Source: Candidatus Tectomicrobia bacterium (lineage in GTDB: Bacteria > UBA8248). From it: a stretch of DNA of 64,000 bases. Positions 58,006 to 64,000 of this stretch are shown here, in pieces; position 1 is the first letter of the stretch; each line of letters begins with the position of its first letter. The translations under genes were made by a program, and so were the position numbers. The notes under the pieces were generated by a model. The model was not told the origin of the DNA, did no database searches, and saw only the letters and a list, made by a program, of their open reading frames with translations. Where the stretch lies: positions 62,001 through 126,000 of the forward strand of contig JACPUR010000041.1 of the NCBI GenBank assembly GCA_016192135.1, read 5' to 3'.

Positions 58006-59144
58006 GCGTGAGGCGGAGGCAGTACCGCGACCCGGCGACGGGCAGGGAAAGCATTGTGTGGATGGTGGACGTGGATTTCAGGCACCCGGAGGGCCGAAGA
58101 CAGCGCATCCGCAGGGTGTCCCCCGTACAGACGAAGCGGGGGGCCGAAAGCTACGAGCGGGAATTGCGGGGAGCGTTGCTTGCGGGCCGGTACGGGAGAG
58201 AGGAGGCGCCGGAGAAAAGGGAAAGCCCGAGATTCAGCGAGTTCTCAAAGGATTTTCTTACAACATACGCGGAAGCGAACAACAAACCGAGCGAAGTAGC
58301 AGGAAAAAAAACGACACTGGAGAAACACCTTGTCCCATTCTTCGACCAGGCGAGGCTAGACGGAATCGGGAGCCGGGACGTGGAGGCATACAAGGCCCTG
58401 AAGCTGAAAGAAGGCCTCTCCCCCAAGACGGTGAACAATCACCTCGCCGTCCTCGGGAGGATGCTCCGCATCGCCCGCCGCTGGGAACTGACGGAAAGGG
58501 TGCCGGACATTGCCCCTCTCAAGCTCCCCCCGCAGGAATTCAGGTTCCTGGACTCCGAGGAGGCCGACCGGCTAATCGAGGCAACCGATCCGGATTGGAA
58601 GCCGATGATCACGCTGGCTCTCCGGACGGGCCTCCGGCTGGGGGAACTCCGGGCGCTTAAGTGGGAGGACGTGGACCTCAAGGGCGGGCGGCTCATGGTG
58701 CGCCGGGCCGCATGGCGGAACACCATCGGCACCCCGAAGAGCGGCCATGCGCGGGAGGTCCCTCTCTGCGATCAGGCAATTGCAACACTGAGAGGGCACC
58801 GGCACTTGAAAGGCGAATTCGTTTTCTGCGCCCAAGACGGGGAAATGCGCTCCATCCCATCCTGCAAGCATCCCCTCTGGCGGGCAAGGCGGAGGGCCGG
58901 GCTTCCCCACCTTGGATGGCACACCCTCCGGCACAGCTTCGCCTCTCACCTTGTGATGAAGGGGGCAACCCTGAAGGCTGTGCAGGAACTCCTGGGCCAT
59001 GCGGACATCAAGATGACGATGCGCTACGCGCATCTGAGCCCCGATGCGCGGCGGGAAGCCGTGAAACTTTTGGATGGGAACGGCACGATAGCGGCACTTC
59101 TCCCCCAAGCTGAGGGAGAAGGCCGCCAAAACCTAATGAATTAG
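58002..59144 (+). CDS. int: Tyrosine integrase of the tRNA-Gly element
   Basis: 380 residues. An N-terminal arm-binding region (8-60) precedes the SAM-like core-binding domain (75-165) and the catalytic domain. Catalytic residues Arg212 (TGLRLGELRALKW), Lys246 (GTPKSGHAR), His307 and Arg310 (WHTLRHSFASHL), His333 (LGHADIKMT) and Tyr342 (RYAHL) are intact. The GTG start overlaps the excisionase stop. The gene ends 10 bases from the tRNA-Gly 3' end, the classic position for an integrase that uses the tRNA as attachment site. Confidence 0.95.
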   Translation: MSVRRRQYRDPATGRESIVWMVDVDFRHPEGRRQRIRRVSPVQTKRGAESYERELRGALLAGRYGREEAPEKRESPRFSEFSKDFLTTYAEANNKPSEVAGKKTTLEKHLVPFFDQARLDGIGSRDVEAYKALKLKEGLSPKTVNNHLAVLGRMLRIARRWELTERVPDIAPLKLPPQEFRFLDSEEADRLIEATDPDWKPMITLALRTGLRLGELRALKWEDVDLKGGRLMVRRAAWRNTIGTPKSGHAREVPLCDQAIATLRGHRHLKGEFVFCAQDGEMRSIPSCKHPLWRARRRAGLPHLGWHTLRHSFASHLVMKGATLKAVQELLGHADIKMTMRYAHLSPDARREAVKLLDGNGTIAALLPQAEGEGRQNLMN

Positions 59145-59145
59145 G
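59128..59145 (-). terminator. Element-supplied terminator for the restored tRNA-Gly gene
   Basis: On the minus strand, 10 bases after the tRNA, CCTAATTCATTAGG forms a small hairpin followed by four T residues. It overlaps the end of int. It would replace the original terminator now at 43823-43851. Confidence 0.5.
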
Positions 59146-59154
59146 GATTTTTTC

Positions 59155-59179
59155 TGGAGCGGGAAACGGGATTTGAACC
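59155..59179 (-). repeat. att site: tRNA-proximal 25-bp direct repeat
   Basis: The 3' end of the tRNA-Gly gene including CCA, identical to 43862-43886. Together they bound the integrative element. Confidence 0.93.
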
Positions 59180-59229
59180 CGCGACCCCTGCCTTGGCAAG
59201 GCAGTGCTCTACCGCTGAGCTATTCCCGC
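59155..59229 (-). tRNA. tRNA-Gly (GCC anticodon)
   Basis: 75-nt cloverleaf on the minus strand. Acceptor GCGGGAA pairs with TTCCCGC, discriminator U and encoded CCA. The D arm holds AGCTCAGCGGTAGAGC. Anticodon stem CTGCC/GGCAG with loop TTGCCAA gives anticodon GCC. T arm GCGGG/CCCGT (one G-U) around TTTGAAT. The gene is intact because the element restored its 3' end. Confidence 0.97.
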
Positions 59230-59305
59230 ATCTTTTGACCCCGAAGCCCCTGTCCGGCGGGCGCCCTTAAGATACCCGAGGGCGGCCGAGAGTCAAGCCG
59301 GGAAT

Positions 59306-60382
59306 CTACCTCAGCTTCTCCGCCAGCCAGTCGGCGGCCAGAGGGCGCCAGCGGAAGGGGATGTTGTTGCAGACGTGACCGCCCTCCGGAAAGATGACCA
59401 GATCCGCCGCCTTCCCCGCCTCCTCGGCCACGCGCCGCGAGTCCTCGGGCGGGCAGAGCCGGTCCTGTCCGCCTCCGATGACGAGGAGGGACCGGTCCAG
59501 GCCCGCCAGCTTGCCCCGCAGCGAGAGTGCCTTCGCCCGCTCGCCCGCCTCCTTCTCGGAGGAAACCTGGAAGGCGTGCTGGAGGCCCTGCCGGGTCAGG
59601 GCCGGGAGCGCCGCCCAGAAGCCCGCCATGTCGTAGAAGCCCCCGGCCGCCACCCCGGCCTTGAGCCGCTTCTCCGCCGCCAGGGCGCGCGGGCAGTAGT
59701 AGCCTCCCAGGCTCACCCCCAGGGCGCCCAGGCGGGAAGCGTCCACCCGGCCGTCCCTTACGACGAAATCCACCACGGCCGAGACAACGCGCTCGTAGTC
59801 GGGCCGCAGGGGCAAATCCGCCCGCTCTCCCTGGGCCGGGCCGTCGAAGGCGAGGGTGGCGAGCCCCCGGTCGTGCAAGACCTCCTCCAGGGTGAAGAAC
59901 TCCTCCTTGGTGGAGTCGAGGCCCGCGATCAGGAGGACGCAGGGAGGCTTCCCCTTCCCTCCCCCCGGGACCCGCAGGACGCCCGGCAGCGCGCCTCCCT
60001 CGTAGGGGATGGAGACCCGCTCGCCCGGCGGCCGTAGGTCCGGCAGGGCTTTCGTGTGGCAGGCGACTTTCTTCTCCTGGGCCTCGCGCTTGAGAGCCGC
60101 GTCCTCGTGATAGACGAACTGGGCGAAGTGGTAGGCCAGGGCCGCCCGGACGCAGGCCTCCGCGGCGCTCAGCCGGCGGCCCTCCCGGGCGATGGCCTCG
60201 GCCTCCTCCCGCCGCAGGTCGCCGCGCTCGATCCAGAGCCGGCACCACTCGCGCCAGGAGGTGACGCGGGGGATGACGTCGGAGGCGTCGTGGTAGGAGA
60301 TGCCGTTCGCGAGGAGGCGGACGTACCAGTGGGCCATGGCCTCCTGGGTCAGCCGGTCTCCACCCGCCGGGGCTGCGCTCAT
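59306..60382 (-). CDS. Alpha/beta hydrolase (FrsA/DUF1100-like esterase)
   Basis: 358 residues. A helical N-terminal part (1-110) precedes the alpha/beta hydrolase core: oxyanion region LLIAGLDSTKEEF, nucleophile elbow GVSLGGYY, acid in GGGQDRLCPP, and the C-terminal GGHVCNN histidine. The two-part form resembles 2,6-dihydroxypseudooxynicotine hydrolase and FrsA-like enzymes, which cleave C-C or ester bonds. Substrate unknown. Start at 60382 with GGAGGAG upstream. Confidence 0.82.
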   Translation of the reverse strand: MSAAPAGGDRLTQEAMAHWYVRLLANGISYHDASDVIPRVTSWREWCRLWIERGDLRREEAEAIAREGRRLSAAEACVRAALAYHFAQFVYHEDAALKREAQEKKVACHTKALPDLRPPGERVSIPYEGGALPGVLRVPGGGKGKPPCVLLIAGLDSTKEEFFTLEEVLHDRGLATLAFDGPAQGERADLPLRPDYERVVSAVVDFVVRDGRVDASRLGALGVSLGGYYCPRALAAEKRLKAGVAAGGFYDMAGFWAALPALTRQGLQHAFQVSSEKEAGERAKALSLRGKLAGLDRSLLVIGGGQDRLCPPEDSRRVAEEAGKAADLVIFPEGGHVCNNIPFRWRPLAADWLAEKLR

Positions 60383-60399
60383 CTCTCCTCCTTCCTGCG

Positions 60400-60436
60400 A
60401 AAAGCGCCCGCCGCGGGGCGGGGCCCCGCGGCGGGC
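60400..60436 (-). terminator. Rho-independent terminator of the NMT1-type ABC operon
   Basis: Perfect 14-bp GC-rich stem (60406-60419 with 60423-60436) and four T residues two bases beyond it on the minus strand. It lies about 48 bases past the binding-protein stop codon. Confidence 0.8.
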
Positions 60437-60483
60437 ATGTCTGTTTCGATCGCGGAGGCGGGAGCGGCGGGCGCCGCCCCTGC

Positions 60484-61509
60484 CTACTTCTCGTTGTTGG
60501 GCGCGGCCTCGCCCACCTTCTTGAGCGCGGCCTCCATCACGTCAAAGGCCATCATGTCCTCGTACTTTGGGGGAGCGCCCTTGTACTTCTTCAGCCGCAC
60601 GTTGAGTTCGTTCGTCGCCTCCATCACCTTCCGGGGCATGCCGTTGTTCACCGTCCAGAGGCGCTCCTTCACGAGGATGTCGTAGGTCTGGTCGAAGATC
60701 TCCGGGTTCTTCTTGAAGGCGGGGAAGGAGTGCTTGATGGCCGTCTGCCGGAGGCCCGCCTTGTCCTTGTAGATCGCCCGGGTCGCCTCCATCAGGCTCG
60801 CCGCGAAGGCGACGAACTCGTTCTTCCGGCTCTTCAGCTTCTCCTCGGAGGCCGTCATGGCGGCGTAGAGCTGCAGGGGATCGGCCTTCCACAGGTTGGC
60901 GATGACCTTGATATCCGGCTTCTTCTGCCGCGCCATGAAGACCTGTTCAACATGGATGACGACGGCGTCGGCCTTGCCTTCGACCAAGTAGGGCACCCGC
61001 GCGGGGGGCGCCGTCACAATGTACTTCACGTCCTCGTCCTTGAGCCCCGCCATCTCCAGCACCCGCAGGATGCCCAGGTGGCTGTAGCCGCCGCGGCCCT
61101 CGATGCCGATCATGCGGCCCTTGAGCTTGGCGGGCGTATCGATGTCCGGCGCGGTCGCCGCCTGCGCCTCGTTCAGGTGGGCGAAGGAGTGGAAGAACTT
61201 GTGACCGCTGCCCCCTGCGATGCCGCTCATGGCCAGCGCCCCCGGGATGTTCCCCGCGTCCACCCCGCTCTGGGCGCTCACCGCGGCGCGCTGCACGGCC
61301 ACGCCCCCGCGGAAGTACTTCACCTCCACCTCGATCCCGTGCTTCTTGTAGATGCCCTTGTCGATGGCATAGAGCACCGGCAGGTGGATCACGTTGGGCG
61401 GGCTGGTGGGCATCGCCACCACGATCTTGGCGGCCCAGGCGGGCTGGGAGGCCGGCCCGAGAAGTGCCGCCAGGAAGGCGGCCGCCATCCAGAATGCGCA
61501 CCGTTTCAT
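60484..61509 (-). CDS. ABC transporter substrate-binding protein, NMT1/SsuA/TauA type
   Basis: 341 residues. Sec signal peptide (MAAAFLAALLGPASQPAWA) and an NMT1/THI5-like fold: LPVLYAIDKGIYKKHGIEVEV near the N-terminus and GRMIGIEGRGGYSHLGILRVLE in the middle. Periplasmic. Family members bind sulfonates, nitrate, thiamine precursors or aromatic acids; the ligand here is unknown. Last gene of the ATPase-permease-binding protein operon. Confidence 0.87.
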   Translation of the reverse strand: MKRCAFWMAAAFLAALLGPASQPAWAAKIVVAMPTSPPNVIHLPVLYAIDKGIYKKHGIEVEVKYFRGGVAVQRAAVSAQSGVDAGNIPGALAMSGIAGGSGHKFFHSFAHLNEAQAATAPDIDTPAKLKGRMIGIEGRGGYSHLGILRVLEMAGLKDEDVKYIVTAPPARVPYLVEGKADAVVIHVEQVFMARQKKPDIKVIANLWKADPLQLYAAMTASEEKLKSRKNEFVAFAASLMEATRAIYKDKAGLRQTAIKHSFPAFKKNPEIFDQTYDILVKERLWTVNNGMPRKVMEATNELNVRLKKYKGAPPKYEDMMAFDVMEAALKKVGEAAPNNEK

Positions 61510-61546
61510 CGTTCAACCCTCCTTGCCATAGAGGAAATTCCGCCCG

Positions 61547-62380
61547 CTAGTGCCTGCTCCCCGTCCGCCATGACGCGAACCGGCCCTCGAAGAAGTTCAC
61601 CAGCTTCGTCAGGACGATGCCGACGATCATGAGAAAGACGACGGGCGCGAGGCCCTTGTCCATCTCGAGATTTCCGACGTAGTCCTGGCTCAGGGCGCCC
61701 AGCCCCGAGATGCTCATGAGGAACTCCGCCACCACCATCCCCACCAGCGCGCGCCCGGAGGCGAGCCCGAGGCCGGCCACCAGATAGGGCACCACCGAGG
61801 GGAAGATCAGATCGCGCCAGCGCTGCCACTCGCTCGAGCAGAAGGATCGCGTGACCTCCAGGAGCATGGGGTCCACGTTTCGCACCCCGTGATAGACGTT
61901 CACGATGACGGGCATGATGGCGAAGAAGACCACGATGGTCGTCTTCCCGGCGAAGTCCACCCCCAGCACCATGGCGATGGGAAACGCCAGCGCCACCACG
62001 GGCGTCGCGTAGAGGGCGTACACGAAGGTGTCCACCGCGTACTCGAAGTTCTTCGAGCGGCCCATGAGCACCCCGATCACGATGCCCGTGGGGATGGCCA
62101 TGGCCAGCCCCGCGCCCAGGATCTGGGAGCTCTCGTAGGCGGCCGTCAGCATCTCGCCGCTGAACAAGAGGGCGAAGAACGCGCTCACGATGGCGCTCGG
62201 GTAGCTGAACACGGAGGGCCGGATGACGCCGGTCCAGCCGAGCGCCTCCCAGCCCCCGACCACCGCGAGCAGCGAGAGTGCCCGGATGTAGATGCGGGGC
62301 TCCTGGATCCACAGCCCGGTGGATTCCGCCTCGGCCTCCTTCGCCTTCGCCGCCGCGAGGGGCTTCGTCTCGGTCGTCAT
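61547..62380 (-). CDS. ABC transporter permease, SsuC/TauC type
   Basis: 277 residues with about six helices. The ATPase-contact loop is RSFCSSEWQRWRDLIFPSVVPYL, and GLGALSQDYVGNLEMDK lies near the C-terminus, as usual for nitrate/sulfonate/bicarbonate permeases. The start at 62380 follows GGAGG and overlaps the ATPase gene by four bases. Confidence 0.9.
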   Translation of the reverse strand: MTTETKPLAAAKAKEAEAESTGLWIQEPRIYIRALSLLAVVGGWEALGWTGVIRPSVFSYPSAIVSAFFALLFSGEMLTAAYESSQILGAGLAMAIPTGIVIGVLMGRSKNFEYAVDTFVYALYATPVVALAFPIAMVLGVDFAGKTTIVVFFAIMPVIVNVYHGVRNVDPMLLEVTRSFCSSEWQRWRDLIFPSVVPYLVAGLGLASGRALVGMVVAEFLMSISGLGALSQDYVGNLEMDKGLAPVVFLMIVGIVLTKLVNFFEGRFASWRTGSRH

Positions 62381-63210
62381 GGCTTGGCCTCCATCCGGAG
62401 GGCCACCCCGTCGGGGAGCGGCCCGGGGTCCGCGTCTGGGCGCCGCAGGGCCTCCCACAGGTAGTGGCGCAGGGCCTGGAACCGGTCGCTCGCGCGCAGC
62501 GATTCGATCTCCCTGCCCCGGCCGAACCCGGTCTCCAGCTCGAAGCGGATGCGCCCCGGCCGCGGGCTCATCACCACCACACGGTCCCCCAGCAGGAGCG
62601 CCTCGTCGATGCTGTGCGTGATGAAGAGCATGGACTTGGGCTCCACGTCGATGATCCGGAGAAGCTCCTCCTGGAGCTGTTCGCGCGTCAGGGCGTCCAG
62701 GGCGCCGAAGGGCTCGTCCAGCAGGAGCACCGCCGCCTGGGTGGCCAGCGCGCGCGCCAGGCCGGCCCGCTGCTGCATCCCGCCGGAGAGCTCCGAGGGG
62801 TAGTGCTCCTCGAAGCCCTCCAGCCCCACCAGGCCGATGTAGCGGCGGACGAGCCGGTCCGTCTCCCCGGCCGGGCGGCCCTGGATGCGCAGGCCGTAGG
62901 AGATGTTCTGGTACAGGCGCTTCCAGGGGAAAAGTCCGAAATGCTGGAACACCATGGCCATCTCAGGCCGAGGGGCGGTCACGCGCTCGGAGCGGAAGAT
63001 GACCTCCCCCTCCTCGTGCGGGATCAGCCCGTTCACGATGCGCAGAAGGGTGGTCTTGCCGCACCCGCTGGGGCCCAGGATGGTCACGATCTCCTGGTGG
63101 CCCACGTCGAGATCGATGCCGTCGAGGACGTGCAGGCTGCCGTAGCGCTTGTGAAGACCCCGCAGGGAGAGGCTCACCCCGCGATCCCCCGCGGCTGGCG
63201 TCCGGTTCAA
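62377..63210 (-). CDS. ABC transporter ATP-binding protein, SsuB/TauB type
   Basis: About 277 residues. Walker A GPSGCGKTT, Q-loop VFQHFGLFPW, signature LSGGMQQRAGLARAL, Walker B VLLLDEPFGALD and H-loop THSIDEA. The frame is open to 63309. The TTG at 63210 is favoured because GGAG lies six bases upstream; a GTG at 63177 sits right at the domain start. First gene of the operon. Confidence 0.88.
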   Translation of the reverse strand: MNRTPAAGDRGVSLSLRGLHKRYGSLHVLDGIDLDVGHQEIVTILGPSGCGKTTLLRIVNGLIPHEEGEVIFRSERVTAPRPEMAMVFQHFGLFPWKRLYQNISYGLRIQGRPAGETDRLVRRYIGLVGLEGFEEHYPSELSGGMQQRAGLARALATQAAVLLLDEPFGALDALTREQLQEELLRIIDVEPKSMLFITHSIDEALLLGDRVVVMSPRPGRIRFELETGFGRGREIESLRASDRFQALRHYLWEALRRPDADPGPLPDGVALRMEAKP

Positions 63211-63548
63211 GAGATTCTCCGAAGCGGTGGCCAAGCCGGGCGGGAGGCGAGGCGAGGCGGGACCGCGAAACCATTGAACAACCGCCGCGGCGGGAGTATT
63301 CCGGCTCAAGCCCTTCCGGAGCCGCGGTCGTCACGGGACGAAGGCTTCATTATTCACCCGCCCCCGCCCGAAGGCAACCCCTGGATCAGGGGGTCTCGCG
63401 AAACGTCCCGCGGCCCTCCGCATCCTTTCCGCAGAGACGAACCCCGCCTTGGCGGGGCCAGGCCAGGGAGAAAGGGCCATGACGCGCACCGCCCCTGCAG
63501 ACATCTAACGGCAAGGCCGGGGCGAGGGGAAATTTCCGGCGGCTCCTC
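63211..63548. other. 338-base intergenic region
   Basis: Between two minus-strand transcription units; promoter for the ABC operon expected at its left end. I see no gene, clear hairpin with T tract or repeat in it. Confidence 0.4.
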
Positions 63549-63941
63549 CTACTCCTCCCCCACCACCGCGACCGCCTGGATCTCGATCATCATGTCGGGG
63601 TGTGCGAAGCCCGCGACGGTGATGAGGGCGCTCGCCGGGAACCCTCCCGGGAAATACTGCTTGCGCAGCTCGACGAAGCGGTCGCCGTGCCTCACGTCGA
63701 GGATGAAAACCGTCATCGTCACGATGTCCTGGAGCTTGCCGCCCGCCCGCTCGAGGGTCTTCCCGATGGCGCGGAAGGTGGCGTGGGCCTGGGCCTCGAA
63801 GTTCCCGGCGAGGGATTTGCCGTCCTCGTCCGCCCGCGCCCCCACCCCCGCCAGCCAGACGGCCTTCCCCCCGCGCGTGACGACGGCGGGCGAGAAGGCG
63901 CGGTTCTCCTGCCAGGTCCCCTTCAGGTATTCGCGGGCCAT
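63549..63941 (-). CDS. RidA/YjgF-family protein
   Basis: 130 residues of the Rid fold: GGKAVWLAGVGARADEDGKS, LERAGGKLQDIVTMTVFILD and the C-terminal MIEIQAVAVV. Its FPASALITVAGFAHPDMMIE has an Ala rather than the catalytic Arg (usually R-x-x-x-x-V) of true RidA deaminases, so it probably belongs to a Rid subgroup lacking imine deaminase activity. Trimeric and cytoplasmic in the family. Function unknown. Confidence 0.85.
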   Translation of the reverse strand: MAREYLKGTWQENRAFSPAVVTRGGKAVWLAGVGARADEDGKSLAGNFEAQAHATFRAIGKTLERAGGKLQDIVTMTVFILDVRHGDRFVELRKQYFPGGFPASALITVAGFAHPDMMIEIQAVAVVGEE

Positions 63942-64000
63942 GCGTCGTCCCTCCTTGTGGGTCCGTTTCCAGCTTGCCTTTGGGTTGTTTGCAGTCTCAC

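Larger units (their letters stand above)
43862..59179. mobile_element. Integrative element at tRNA-Gly carrying type II-C CRISPR-Cas9
   Basis: About 15.3 kb bounded by 25-bp direct repeats of the tRNA-Gly 3' end. The tRNA-proximal end has the integrase gene ending 10 bases from the tRNA, preceded by an excisionase-like HTH gene, a small ORF and a Toprim/DUF3987 protein in one operon. The middle holds an AT-richer gene of unknown function, an ArdC-like protein and a second tyrosine recombinase. The distal third is the Cas9 system with array and tracrRNA, and a phage-type HTH gene. No conjugation or capsid genes are seen, so it resembles a satellite or mobilisable island. None of the dispersed GTAGGGGC palindromes common elsewhere in the window occurs inside. 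Confidence 0.9.

Overview
The window is a high-GC stretch of bacterial chromosome. GlnE, Tat and Sec export signals, several ABC importers and an elaborate two-component/c-di-GMP cluster suggest a Gram-negative organism, probably uncultured. The dispersed GTAGGGGCGA...TCGCCCCTAC palindromes and the gene mix (LVIVD propeller, NIPSNAP, NMT1-type ABC, DUF2203) recall lineages such as Tectomicrobia, Rokubacteria or Desulfobacterota relatives, but no 16S rRNA or other marker is present, so the phylum is only a guess.

Layout, left to right. 0-2 kb: molybdenum cofactor genes moeA-mobA. 2-9.7 kb: a thioesterase, an LldP-family carboxylate permease, a formylglycine-generating-enzyme-like protein with an inserted domain, and a three-gene 2-oxoacid:ferredoxin oxidoreductase operon whose alpha subunit carries the residues I associate with oxalate oxidoreductase, headed by a FadR-type regulator. 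10-16.6 kb: MFS transporter, glnE, a carbamoyl-amino-acid hydrolase and a polysaccharide deacetylase. 16.8-21.1 kb: a complete carbohydrate-type ABC importer. 21-32.7 kb: metabolic single genes, including pckA, a 4-OT tautomerase, a nitrilase-superfamily hydrolase, a BASS transporter and a YgfZ-like protein, with many dispersed palindromic repeats between them. 32.9-41.5 kb: signalling, with two REC-HD proteins (one with a dead HD domain), a 1408-residue histidine kinase with four GAF and three PAS domains, a stand-alone receiver and a PilZ protein. 41.7-43.7 kb: a CelD-like acetyltransferase and a VapBC pair with a frameshifted toxin.

43.86-59.18 kb is an integrative element of about 15.3 kb inserted into the 3' end of a tRNA-Gly(GCC) gene. 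A 25-bp copy of the tRNA 3' end sits at the far end, followed by what looks like the original tRNA terminator. The element carries xis- and int-like genes beside the tRNA, a Toprim/DUF3987 replication protein, an ArdC-like antirestriction protein, a second tyrosine recombinase, and a complete type II-C CRISPR-Cas system: Cas9 (1089 aa), Cas1, Cas2, a 20-repeat array with 19 spacers of exactly 30 nt, and a tracrRNA gene with its own promoter and terminator.

Every array repeat ends in a TACAAT -10-like hexamer with a TTG-containing -35 sixteen bases upstream, so each crRNA may have its own promoter, as in Neisseria. The tracrRNA anti-repeat, read on the opposite strand, keeps the same geometry and points at cas9. 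The anti-repeat may therefore double as the cas9 promoter.

59.3-64 kb returns to ordinary chromosome: an alpha/beta hydrolase, a nitrate/taurine-type ABC importer and a RidA-family protein.
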